From a virus: 24,407 bases of DNA. This document shows, piece after piece, positions 6,261 through 13,918 of this stretch. The translations under genes were made by a program, and so were the position numbers. The stretch is taken from positions 1 to 24,407 of the IMG/VR virus record IMGVR_UViG_3300017772_000122, one strand, 5' to 3'. The number at the start of each line of letters is the position of its first letter. The stretch's first letter is position 1. Below the pieces are notes generated by a model that saw nothing but the letters and a program-made list of their open reading frames with translations, was not told where the DNA came from and ran no database searches.

Positions 6261-8684
6261 ATGGCGGAAACAATATTAAAGTCTTCTTTCCCGAGTCAAA
6301 TTGCTTCAGACGAAGAAAAGGCAAGCTCAGAGTACGGATTAAAAATAGCCCGCGCTATTGAGCATGAGTGGTTTAAAAGAGATTCCGGAGCAACAAGGTT
6401 TTATTCTAACAGAGACGAGTTTCATAGATTAAGATTATATGCAAGAGGAGAGCAATCTGTAAAAAAATATAAGGATGAATTATCTATTAATGGTGATTTA
6501 TCATATTTAAATTTAGATTGGAAACCAGTGCCAATTATACCCAAATTTGTAGATATAGTTGTAAATGGAATGTCTGACAGGGCTTTTGATATTAAAGCAT
6601 TTTCGCAAGACCCATCAGCTGTAAAACAGCGTTCTGAATACGTTGAAAGTATTACTCAAGATATGCAAACGCGTGAATTGAATGATGCAATACAAGAGCA
6701 GCTTGGTATAAATGTGTATAGCAACGACAAAAATAAATTACCAGAAGATGAAAATGAGCTAGCGTTACACATGCAGCTAGATTATAAACAAGCTATTGAG
6801 ATTGCAGAAGAGCAAGCAATAAATTCTATATTAAACCAAAACAATTACGAGTTAACAAAAAGGCGTATTAATTACGATTTAACGGTGCTTGGTATAGCTG
6901 CTCTAAAGAATCATTTTAATAAATCAGAAGGAATTAAAGTTGAATATGTAGATCCAGCTGATTTAGTTTATTCTTACACTTACTCCCCTTATTTTGACGA
7001 TATATATTACGTAGGAGAAGTTAAAAGTGTAACTATAAATGAACTTAAAAAACAATTCCCCGATTTAACAGATGCGGAATTAGAAAAAATAACAAAGCAA
7101 GGCGTGCAAACCGCGTCCTCTCACAATAGATATATTAATGAAGATTCAGTATTAGACGCTAATACAATTCAAGTACTTTATTTTAATTATAAAACCTATA
7201 ATAACGAAGTTTACAAAATTAAAACAACGGCTACAGGGGCTTCAAAAGCAATTGAAAAAACAGATCAATTTAACCCTCCAAAGGACCCAAGATCTCTTTT
7301 TGAAAAAGTTAGCCGATCAGTTGAAGTAGTTTATGATGGCGCGTTTGTGTTAGGCACGCAGCAAATGCTAAAATGGGAGTTGGCCAAAAATATGGTAAGG
7401 CCAAAAGCCGATACAACAAAAGTAATGATGAATTATAATGTTGTGGCTCCTAGAATATACAAAGGTAGAATAGAATCATTAGTAAGTAGAATTACAAGTT
7501 TTGCAGATATGATTCAACTGACGCATTTAAAATTACAGCAGGTCATGTCAAGAATGATACCGGATGGTGTTTACCTTGACGCAGATGGCTTAGCTGAAAT
7601 AGATTTAGGTAACGGCACTAATTATAATCCGCAGGAAGCATTGAATATGTTTTTTCAAACAGGCTCTGTTATTGGCAGATCTTTAACTGTTGACGGGGAT
7701 ATGAATCCGGGTAAAGTGCCTATTCAAGAGCTAACATCTAACGGAGGTAATAATAAAATAAGTTCTTTAATTAGCACTTATAATTATTATCTTCAAATGA
7801 TTCGCGACGTTACGGGGTTAAACGAAGCACGTGATGGTAGTGTTCCTGATCAATATGCGTTAGTAGGTGTCCAAAAATTAGCAGCTGCAAATTCTAATAC
7901 CGCAACGCGCCATATTTTACAATCTGGATTATATATCACAGCTAAAACGGCTGAGGCTGTTTCATTGCGTATATCTGATATATTAGAGTATAGCCCAACT
8001 AGAGATGCTTTTATATCTAGTATAGGCAGATTTAATGTAGGTACATTAGATGATATTAAAAACATGCACCTGCACGACTTTGGGATATTCATTGAATTGG
8101 CACCCGACGATGAAGAAAAAGCTATGCTTGAAAACAATATACAAGCGGCTTTATCTAAGGACCAAATATATTTAGAAGATGCTATTGATATTAGAGAAAT
8201 AAAAAATATTAAGTTAGCAAATCAATTGCTTAAAGTGCGTCGTAAGAAAAAGTTCCAGCAAGATAGACAGGTTCAGCAGGAGAATATTCAAATGCAAAGC
8301 CAAAGCAACGCTCAGGCAGCACAGGCGGCGGCACAAGCGGACGTTCAAAAACAACAGGCAATAACTCAACAAAAAGCAGAGTTAGCACAAATAGAGGCTA
8401 ATCTTGAAATTCAAAAACTGCAAAACGAAAAAGAGCTTAAGAAAGAACTTATGAAATATGAGTTTGATCTTAATATGGCTATTAAAGATAAAGAAGCTGA
8501 AGCGTTTACAAGTAAAGAAAAGTATAAAGAAGACAGAAAAGACGAACGAACGCGTATACAGGCTTCTCAACAGTCTCAATTAATAGAGCAAAGAAAAGAT
8601 AGAAAAGGCGAACAGGCATTTGAGTCCGCAGGTAATGATACCATGGGTAGCGGGTTTAACTTAGAAATGTTTGAACCTAGATAA
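6261..8684 (+). CDS. Portal protein
   Basis: This 807-residue protein should form the twelve-subunit ring at the head vertex through which DNA enters and leaves. The N-terminal part has LYARGEQSVKKYKDEL (about 59-74), SYLNLDWKPVPIIPKFVD (about 81-98) and NGMSDRAFDIKA. This is the W-x-P-V-P-I-I-P-K-F-V-D signature I associate with portals of marine and crAss-like podoviruses. The central stem region includes VTGLNEARDGSVPDQYALVG (about 515-535) and AAANSNTATRHI. From about residue 659 to 790 the chain becomes a long Gln/Lys/Glu/Ala-rich helix, probably a coiled barrel inside the capsid, ending in a short Gly-rich tail. It lies between terminase and scaffold, the usual place. Confidence 0.85.
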   Translation: MAETILKSSFPSQIASDEEKASSEYGLKIARAIEHEWFKRDSGATRFYSNRDEFHRLRLYARGEQSVKKYKDELSINGDLSYLNLDWKPVPIIPKFVDIVVNGMSDRAFDIKAFSQDPSAVKQRSEYVESITQDMQTRELNDAIQEQLGINVYSNDKNKLPEDENELALHMQLDYKQAIEIAEEQAINSILNQNNYELTKRRINYDLTVLGIAALKNHFNKSEGIKVEYVDPADLVYSYTYSPYFDDIYYVGEVKSVTINELKKQFPDLTDAELEKITKQGVQTASSHNRYINEDSVLDANTIQVLYFNYKTYNNEVYKIKTTATGASKAIEKTDQFNPPKDPRSLFEKVSRSVEVVYDGAFVLGTQQMLKWELAKNMVRPKADTTKVMMNYNVVAPRIYKGRIESLVSRITSFADMIQLTHLKLQQVMSRMIPDGVYLDADGLAEIDLGNGTNYNPQEALNMFFQTGSVIGRSLTVDGDMNPGKVPIQELTSNGGNNKISSLISTYNYYLQMIRDVTGLNEARDGSVPDQYALVGVQKLAAANSNTATRHILQSGLYITAKTAEAVSLRISDILEYSPTRDAFISSIGRFNVGTLDDIKNMHLHDFGIFIELAPDDEEKAMLENNIQAALSKDQIYLEDAIDIREIKNIKLANQLLKVRRKKKFQQDRQVQQENIQMQSQSNAQAAQAAAQADVQKQQAITQQKAELAQIEANLEIQKLQNEKELKKELMKYEFDLNMAIKDKEAEAFTSKEKYKEDRKDERTRIQASQQSQLIEQRKDRKGEQAFESAGNDTMGSGFNLEMFEPR

Positions 8685-8696
8685 TAAAACCCGTTT

Positions 8697-8720
8697 TTAA
8701 TTTTATAATATTTTATCATG
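8697..8720 (+). promoter_or_regulatory. A/T-only leader element, copy 1 (before scaffold gene)
   Basis: The 24 bases ending in the scaffold ATG match the 24 bases ending in the ATG at 11518 at 22 of 24 positions; the shared end is TATCATG. No Shine-Dalgarno is present. The copy contains TATAAT, which could act as a promoter -10 for some polymerases, but no matching -35 or Bacteroidota-type TAnnTTTG is present. It may be a translation initiation leader or a late-promoter element; A/T-rich composition makes chance similarity a real alternative. Confidence 0.35.
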
Positions 8721-9947
8721 TCAGAAGAAACAAAAGAGCAGGAAGTAGTTCAAGAAGTACAAGAAGCTACACCTGAAACACAAGAGTCAAAACCAGCTAC
8801 AACAGTTGATGAAGACGGAACAATTAAAATAGATTTACGAAACTTTACAGAAGATGCCGTTCAAGAGCAAAGCACAGATGAGGTTCCTGTACGCGACGAG
8901 CCCGAAGCTAGCGGAGAAGTACAAGAACAAAACGTCGAACAAACAGATGAGCAGTCTGCCAGAGAAAGTGAGCCCAATAACGAAGAGGGCCCAGTGCTCG
9001 AACTCGTCCAAGACGAAGAGGCAGAAGAACCAGCAACATTAGCTGATAAAATAAAAGATATTCCAAATAAGCTTAAAGAAGAATCTGAAAGCGTAAATAA
9101 TAATCAAGAGCCTGAGCGTGAGCTACCTGAGAATATAGATAAGCTAGTACAGTTTATGGAAGAAACAGGTGGAACGGTCGAGGACTACGTAAATCTTAAT
9201 AAAGATTATGACGAGATGGCAGACATGGATCTGCTTAAAGAATATTACCGCCAATCAAAACCACATTTATCAGCAGATGAAGTTGACTTCTTAATTGAAG
9301 ATAACTTTTCTTATGATGAAGAAGTGGATGAGGAGCGTGATATAAGACGTAAAAAACTAGCATTTAAAGAATCAATTGCTGAAGCTAAATCAAATCTTAA
9401 TAACCTTAGGGGGAAATATTACGAAGATCTTAAGTTAAGTTCTAAGTTAACCTCCGAGCAACGAGAAGCGGTTGAGTTTTACAACGATTATAAACAAGAT
9501 CAAGATTCACAAACAAAAGTGGTTGAACAACAAAGATCTATATTTGAACAAAAAACAAATGAATTGTTTTCCGAAAATTTCAAAGGTTTTGATTTTAAAG
9601 TAGGGCAAAACAAATATAGATTTAAAGTTAAAGATGTAAACAATGTAAAAGAATCGCAGACTGATATTAATTCATTAGTTGAAAAGTTTGTCAACGAAAA
9701 TAATGAAATGTCAGATGCTGCCGGTTACCATAAAGCATTATTTACAGCTATGAATGCCGACGCTGTTGCTAATCATTTTTATGAGCAAGGACGTGCAGAT
9801 GCACTAAAAACGCAAATGTCTAAATCAAAAAATATTGATATGGACCCGCGGTCAACTCATGAAAAAGTTACAACAACTTCAGGTATGCAGGTTCGAGCTG
9901 TTAGCGGAGATGATATTGATCGATTAAGAATTAAAATTAAAAAATAA
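8718..9947 (+). CDS. Capsid scaffold protein
   Basis: The product has 409 residues, strongly acidic and mostly predicted helical or disordered, with almost no aromatic core before residue 150. The first ~130 residues are Glu/Gln/Pro/Thr-rich low complexity. The middle (about 140-300) holds helices such as LVQFMEETGGTVEDYVNLN, KEYYRQSKPHLSADEVDFL and EREAVEFYNDYKQDQD. The C-terminus is basic (IDRLRIKIKK), as expected for a scaffold tail that contacts capsid subunits. Position between portal and major capsid protein and the acidic helical composition are the classic marks of a scaffold, which guides shell assembly and then leaves. Residues 46-108 are overlapped by another frame at 8854-9042, and in this stretch codon choice is unusual (ctc, gtc, ccc, cgc, agc). 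Confidence 0.75.
   Translation: MSEETKEQEVVQEVQEATPETQESKPATTVDEDGTIKIDLRNFTEDAVQEQSTDEVPVRDEPEASGEVQEQNVEQTDEQSARESEPNNEEGPVLELVQDEEAEEPATLADKIKDIPNKLKEESESVNNNQEPERELPENIDKLVQFMEETGGTVEDYVNLNKDYDEMADMDLLKEYYRQSKPHLSADEVDFLIEDNFSYDEEVDEERDIRRKKLAFKESIAEAKSNLNNLRGKYYEDLKLSSKLTSEQREAVEFYNDYKQDQDSQTKVVEQQRSIFEQKTNELFSENFKGFDFKVGQNKYRFKVKDVNNVKESQTDINSLVEKFVNENNEMSDAAGYHKALFTAMNADAVANHFYEQGRADALKTQMSKSKNIDMDPRSTHEKVTTTSGMQVRAVSGDDIDRLRIKIKK
8854..9042 (+). CDS. Overprinted small protein, MPxKSKAQxRFxxA ... LPEKV family
   Basis: This 62-codon frame lies wholly inside the scaffold gene, shifted +1. The product starts MPFKSKAQMRFLYATSPKLA, continues EKYKNKTSNKQMSSLPEKV (to about residue 39) and ends in a Lys/Arg/Ser/Gln-rich tail. 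Both the N-terminal KSKAQMRF segment and the following LPEKV are hallmarks, in the right order and spacing, of a widespread family of very short phage and bacterial proteins of unknown function (some members, I believe, annotated DUF3008). A chance frame would not be expected to reproduce them. It is basic while the scaffold segment it overlaps is acidic, because Lys AAG followed by AA reads GAA (Glu) in the scaffold frame. No Shine-Dalgarno precedes the ATG, as everywhere else here. Expression is not shown. Confidence 0.7.
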   Translation: MPFKSKAQMRFLYATSPKLAEKYKNKTSNKQMSSLPEKVSPITKRAQCSNSSKTKRQKNQQH

Positions 9948-9966
9948 CTTTTAAACCTAAAATAAA

Positions 9967-11439
9967 ATGGGATTATTTTCAACAGGCGGGGCGTTTCCAG
10001 CTGGATTAACACCTGCGCCAACCAAATCATTATTTGGTACTAACTATTTAACTTTCGACTCTGCAACAGGGGGAGGAACTTTTGCACAACAATTTTTACC
10101 AGACGTATACGAAAAAGAAGTAGAGCGTTACGGAAATCGCTCTGTAGCTTCTTTCTTGCGTATGGTAGGGGCTGAAATTCCTTCTGCTTCAGATCAAGTA
10201 ATTTGGTCAGAGCAAGGAAGATTACACATTGCTTATGATAGTGCATCTGCAAACACTACAACTGGTGTGATTACCGAAAACGGGCACGCTGTACGAGTAG
10301 GACAAACAGTAGCTATTATTGAGGCTGGAACACACCCGAATGACGGTGTAACTTGGACTGCTGACAAAGTAGTTAAAGGTGTTGTATCTGCTGCAGATGC
10401 TAACACATTTACTGTACTTGCTTATGGAGGCGCTACTCTAACTGCTGCTGGATTAACTTCTGGAACTGGTGTATCTGTTAAGGTATTCGTATATGGTTCT
10501 GAATTTAAGAAAGGTACTGCTGGAATGGATGGATCAGTTGATGCTGGATTTCAACAGTTTTCTAACTCACCAATTATCATCAAAGACAAATATAATATTT
10601 CTGGATCTGATGTTGCACAAATTGGATGGGTTGAAGTAACTACTGAAAACGGAGCTTCTGGATATTTATGGTACTTAAAGTCTGAGCACGAAACACGCTT
10701 ACGCTTTGAGGATTACTTAGAAATGTCAATGGTAGAAGGTGAACTTGCTGCTACTGGGTCTGGTGCTATTGGTGCTAGCTTTAAAGGTACTGAAGGTTTA
10801 TTTGCTGCTATAGAATCTAGAGGTAATATTTATCAAAACTTCAACTCAGGTGAGGACGCATTAGATAACTCTGATGGAGGTGCTCGCGGTGGTTTAGGAG
10901 ATTTTGATGAAATCTTAAAGAACTTAGACAAGCAAGGTGCTATCGAAGAAAACATGTTATTCTTAAATCGTGCGACTGCATTGACTTTTGATGATATGCT
11001 CGGGGCTGTTAATGCGCACTATAATGGTGGTACTTCTTATGGAGTATTTAACAACGAAGAGGACATGGCATTAAATCTTGGATTTAGTGGATTCCGTAGA
11101 GGTTCTTATGACTTTTACAAAACTGACTGGAAATATTTAAATGATGCAACAACTCGCGGGTTAGGCGGAAACATTGATGGTATCTTAGTGCCAGCAGGTA
11201 CTTCAACTGTATACGATCAACAACTTGGTAAAAATATCAAGCGTCCATTTTTACACGTGCGTTATCGTGCTTCTGAAGCTGATGATAGAAAAATGAAGTC
11301 TTGGATCACTGGATCTGTGGGCGGAGTTTATACTTCTGACGTTGATGAAATGAATGTACACTTCTTATCAGAAAGATGTTTATGCGTTCAAGGAGCTAAC
11401 AACTTCGTATTATTTAAGACTGCTTCTCAAGTAGCTTAA
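9967..11439 (+). CDS. Major capsid protein
   Basis: The product has 490 residues. The start MGLFSTGGAFPAGLTP is followed by an N-terminal arm, then FLPDVYEKEVERYGNRSVASF (about 43-63), a helix-rich start typical of HK97-fold shells. Residues about 108-172 form a beta-rich insertion (VRVGQTVAI to VKVFVYG). The spine-helix region GYLWYLKSEHETRLRFEDYLEMSMVEGE lies at about 231-258. The C-terminal part ends VDEMNVHFLSERCLCVQGAN and NFVLFKTASQ. Length, position after the scaffold and this layout support the assignment. Codon use differs from neighbours: 13 of 18 Arg codons are CGN, against mostly AGA elsewhere, as expected for the most highly expressed virion gene. A hairpin terminator follows 18 bases later. 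Confidence 0.85.
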   Translation: MGLFSTGGAFPAGLTPAPTKSLFGTNYLTFDSATGGGTFAQQFLPDVYEKEVERYGNRSVASFLRMVGAEIPSASDQVIWSEQGRLHIAYDSASANTTTGVITENGHAVRVGQTVAIIEAGTHPNDGVTWTADKVVKGVVSAADANTFTVLAYGGATLTAAGLTSGTGVSVKVFVYGSEFKKGTAGMDGSVDAGFQQFSNSPIIIKDKYNISGSDVAQIGWVEVTTENGASGYLWYLKSEHETRLRFEDYLEMSMVEGELAATGSGAIGASFKGTEGLFAAIESRGNIYQNFNSGEDALDNSDGGARGGLGDFDEILKNLDKQGAIEENMLFLNRATALTFDDMLGAVNAHYNGGTSYGVFNNEEDMALNLGFSGFRRGSYDFYKTDWKYLNDATTRGLGGNIDGILVPAGTSTVYDQQLGKNIKRPFLHVRYRASEADDRKMKSWITGSVGGVYTSDVDEMNVHFLSERCLCVQGANNFVLFKTASQVA

Positions 11440-11457
11440 TATTTATTTTTGTAAGAT

Positions 11458-11489
11458 TTACCCCTGATGTATTTTCAGGGGTAGGTTTT
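11458..11489 (+). terminator. Hairpin terminator after the capsid gene
   Basis: The arms ACCCCTGA (11460-11467) and TCAGGGGT (11475-11482) are perfect inverted repeats with a seven-base loop. T11459-A11483 and a T-G wobble at 11458/11484 extend the stem, and TTTT follows at 11486-11489. This is a good factor-independent terminator; partial read-through would set the high ratio of capsid message to downstream message. Confidence 0.65.
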
Positions 11490-11496
11490 ACTCTTA

Positions 11497-11520
11497 TTAA
11501 TTTTATTATATTATATCATG
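11497..11520 (+). promoter_or_regulatory. A/T-only leader element, copy 2 (before the gene at 11518)
   Basis: This matches copy 1 at 8697-8720 at 22 of 24 positions and ends in the same TATCATG. It follows directly after the capsid terminator, which is where a new promoter would be useful. There is no clear -33 TTG or TAnnTTTG pair in this stretch. A translation leader or a late promoter are both possible, and chance similarity between two A/T-only stretches cannot be excluded. Confidence 0.35.
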
Positions 11521-12288
11521 ACAACTAAAACTAAAACAAAATCACCAGAAAATAATTGGGTAATTAAAGATCGCTCCTACGCTTTGTTAGGTAATAAATC
11601 ACCAATTACATTTACGTTAGCCTCTAAGCACCACAGTAGAACGCCTTTACTTTATTTTGATGAAGAAAAAGGGTACTCAAGAGAGCTTAGATATGCTACA
11701 AATCAAAAAAGTCCGTTTAGAGACGAACAAGAAGGCAGATCAACATTAGGGCACATCGTTTTTAAAGATGGGTTTTTATTTGTATCAAGAGTTGATCAAG
11801 GTCTTCAAAAATTATTATCATTATATCATCCCGGAAAGGATGCAATGTATACTGAGCTAGACCCTGTTGCGGAAGCAAAAGATGATTTAGCAGATTTAGA
11901 ACTAGAAATTGAAGCTTTAACTTTGGCAAAATCATTAAACGTTGATCATGCTGAAGCGGTATTAAGAGTTGAACAAGGCTCTTCTGTTAGCACTATGACT
12001 AGTCAACAAATTAAAAGAGACTTATTGTTGTTTGCAAAAGATAACCCACCTTTGTTTATAGAACTAGTAAATGATGATAACGTACAATTAAGAAACTTTG
12101 GAATTAAAGCCTCGGAAGCGGGTGTTATTTCGCTATCACAAGACCAACGTAATTTTACTTGGGGTGGTACAAATAAAAAGCTTATGACGGTACCATTTGA
12201 AGAAAACCCATACTCTGCACTTGCGGCGTGGTTTAAAACAGATGAAGGAACTGAAGTTTACAAATCAATAGAGAAAAAACTTAAGTAA
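11518..12288 (+). CDS. Conserved phage protein of unknown function downstream of capsid
   Basis: The product has 256 residues. The N-terminal half includes NNWVIKDRSYALLGNKSPIT, PLLYFDEEKGYSRELRYATN and GHIVFKDGFLFVSRVDQGLQ, a beta-rich domain. Residues ~115-150 form an acidic helix (DLADLELEIEALTLAKSL). The C-terminal part has LFAKDNPPLFIELVNDDNVQ, LRNFGIKASEAGVISLS, FTWGG and NPYSALAAWFKTDEGTEVY. I recognise this type from marine phage genomes directly after the capsid gene but know of no assigned role. The setting suggests a virion or head-completion protein. It is bracketed by a terminator upstream and a cUUCGg hairpin downstream, so it may form its own transcription unit. No catalytic motif is visible. 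Confidence 0.65.
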   Translation: MTTKTKTKSPENNWVIKDRSYALLGNKSPITFTLASKHHSRTPLLYFDEEKGYSRELRYATNQKSPFRDEQEGRSTLGHIVFKDGFLFVSRVDQGLQKLLSLYHPGKDAMYTELDPVAEAKDDLADLELEIEALTLAKSLNVDHAEAVLRVEQGSSVSTMTSQQIKRDLLLFAKDNPPLFIELVNDDNVQLRNFGIKASEAGVISLSQDQRNFTWGGTNKKLMTVPFEENPYSALAAWFKTDEGTEVYKSIEKKLK

Positions 12289-12297
12289 ACCGTAGTG

Positions 12298-12323
12298 GTA
12301 AGGGTCACTTCGGTGGCCCTTAT
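12298..12323 (+). terminator. cUUCGg-loop hairpin, probable terminator or RNA-stabilising stem
   Basis: The stem AAGGGTCAC (12300-12308) pairs with GTGGCCCTT (12313-12321) with one T-G wobble, closed by the exceptionally stable C(TTCG)G tetraloop. T12299-A12322 and G12298-T12323 extend it. It is followed by TTATTATTATA, A/T-rich but without a pure T run. It lies 9 bases after the previous stop and 16 before the next ATG. It argues against using the ATG at 12295 for the next gene. Confidence 0.6.
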
Positions 12324-12339
12324 TATTATAAATATAAAT

Positions 12340-13026
12340 ATGGCAGTTAGCATTAACACAGTATATAATAGAGTATTAGCTATTTCAAATAAAGAAAATA
12401 GAGGCTATGTTACTCCGCAAGAATTTAATCTGCTTGCTAATCAAGCTCAATTAGAAATATTTGAGCAGTATTTCTATGATCTTAACCAATTTAATAGAAT
12501 GGGTGAGATTAATAATGAGCATGCTAACATTATTAAAAATGTTAAAGAAAAAATTAATCTATTCAGAAAGTCAGCAACTTTGTCTTATACAAACCCTTCT
12601 TTTGCGCTGTCTTCTGATTTATATAGATTAGGCACTGTATACTACAACAATGCTACAGAGGTTGAAGAAATAGCTCAAAATGAATATTTATATATAAACG
12701 CTTCGCCTTTAACAAAACCAACAACATCTAGACCTGTTTTTATCAGAGAGGGTAAGAATATAAATGTTTATCCTTTAACTATAATTTCTGACATAAAAGC
12801 GTCGTATATTAAAATTCCAGCAGAGGTTTATTGGGGATATACTGATGTAGATAATGTTAGTCTTTACGACTCATCTTCTACTACTGATTTTGAGCTCCAT
12901 GAAAGCGAAGAAACTGTTATTGTATATAAAATACTAGCTTATGCAGGAATAGTCATTAAACAGCCCGAAATAAGCCAAATAGCGGAACAGAAGGACGCTT
13001 TAAAAGTACAAAAAGAAAAATCTTAA
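12340..13026 (+). CDS. Head-tail connector / neck protein 1
   Basis: From ATG 12340 the product has 228 residues. It starts MAVSINTVYNRVLAISNKEN and continues GYVTPQEFNLLANQAQLEIFEQYFYDLNQF, a helical start, then a central beta part (SATLSYTNPSFALSSDLYRLG) and a C-terminal helix with lysines. An in-frame ATG at 12295 would add 15 residues, but these would be read from the terminator hairpin and are not family-like, so the internal start is chosen. The helical N-terminus, size and place between capsid and the large tail protein fit a connector (adaptor) that binds under the portal ring, as in other podoviruses. The assignment is by position and general pattern, not by a recognised signature. 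Confidence 0.6.
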   Translation: MAVSINTVYNRVLAISNKENRGYVTPQEFNLLANQAQLEIFEQYFYDLNQFNRMGEINNEHANIIKNVKEKINLFRKSATLSYTNPSFALSSDLYRLGTVYYNNATEVEEIAQNEYLYINASPLTKPTTSRPVFIREGKNINVYPLTIISDIKASYIKIPAEVYWGYTDVDNVSLYDSSSTTDFELHESEETVIVYKILAYAGIVIKQPEISQIAEQKDALKVQKEKS

Positions 13027-13030
13027 ATAA

Positions 13031-13915
13031 ATGGCATTAGGAACGCAAACTCCCAAAGAATATTACGAAGGATCCAATAAAGGAAACTATCAGTATATAA
13101 CAGCTACAGACATTATTAATAACTTTATTGTTTCACAAGTAGGAGACGATAAAATTATTAAAAGTGCTAAAAGAGCTGAAGTTGCATTCCATGCTCAACG
13201 TGGGATTCAAGAATTAAACTATGACACTGTTAACAGTTTAAAAACTCAAGAATTCGAATTACCGCCTTCTTTGTCATTAGACTTGCCTCATGATTTTGTA
13301 AGCTATGTAAAAATTACATACGTTGATGACGCGGGGATAGAAAGAGCGGTAAAGCCGGCTCCCTTATCATCTGCTCCGTCATCTGTGCTACAAGATGAGG
13401 ATTATAATTATTTATTTGACAGTGATGGTAACGTATTAATAGGGTCTGAATCAACTACTGTTTCAAGATTTCAAAAGTCTAATACTGATAATGTACAACG
13501 TGACAATATAGATAATCTTGAAGAAGGCTATGGTTATAATGTTGATTTTGGAAAAAGATACGGTTTAAATCCACAATTAGCAACAAAAACAGGATTTTTT
13601 ATTATTGATGATACGAACGGTATTATAAGTTTTTCAAATGATTTAAAAAATAAAACGCTTGTTTTAAAATATATTTCAGATGGATTATTTGCAGATGGCG
13701 ACATGCGCATACATAAATTTGCTGAAGAGGCTATATACAAGTTTATTGCTCATGGTATAATTACAGCTAAATCTAATGTACCGGAATATCAAGTCAATAG
13801 ACTTAAGAAAGAAAAAAGAGCAGCTATTCGCTCTGCTAAATTAAGATTAGCAAATATTAGCATTGAAGATCTTACTCAAATAATGAGAGGTAAATCTCAA
13901 CAAATTAAGCACTAG
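13031..13915 (+). CDS. Head-tail connector / neck protein 2
   Basis: The product has 294 residues. After a short disordered start there is YITATDIINNFIVSQVGDDK, then KRAEVAFHAQRGIQELNYDT and QEFELPPSLSLDLPHDFVSYVKI. The C-terminal third has FFIIDDTNGIISFSNDLKNK, LKYISDGLF and AEEAIYKFIAHGIITAKSNV, ending in Lys/Arg-rich helices. The arrangement of two helix-rich ends around a beta sandwich with a P-P-S-L ... L-P-x-D-F-V-x-Y-V motif is common among neck proteins that sit between the portal/adaptor and the tail nozzle. It is four bases downstream of the first connector gene and three bases before the giant tail protein. The name is inferred from context. Confidence 0.6.
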   Translation: MALGTQTPKEYYEGSNKGNYQYITATDIINNFIVSQVGDDKIIKSAKRAEVAFHAQRGIQELNYDTVNSLKTQEFELPPSLSLDLPHDFVSYVKITYVDDAGIERAVKPAPLSSAPSSVLQDEDYNYLFDSDGNVLIGSESTTVSRFQKSNTDNVQRDNIDNLEEGYGYNVDFGKRYGLNPQLATKTGFFIIDDTNGIISFSNDLKNKTLVLKYISDGLFADGDMRIHKFAEEAIYKFIAHGIITAKSNVPEYQVNRLKKEKRAAIRSAKLRLANISIEDLTQIMRGKSQQIKH

Positions 13916-13918
13916 TAA

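Noticed and set aside
8685-8700. AAAAC..GTTTTT after the portal gene as a terminator
   Set aside because: The possible stem is only about five A-T-rich pairs with a two-base loop, too weak to form.
11444-11451. TATTTTTG, a match to the Bacteroidota -7 promoter element TAnnTTTG, after the capsid gene
   Set aside because: No TTG is found at the expected distance upstream, and it lies before the terminator hairpin; in such A/T-rich DNA the short match is expected by chance.
12295-12339. An upstream in-frame ATG at 12295 for the first connector gene
   Set aside because: The extra 15 residues would be read through the cUUCGg hairpin and are not like the conserved start; ATG 12340 has the usual A/T-rich leader.
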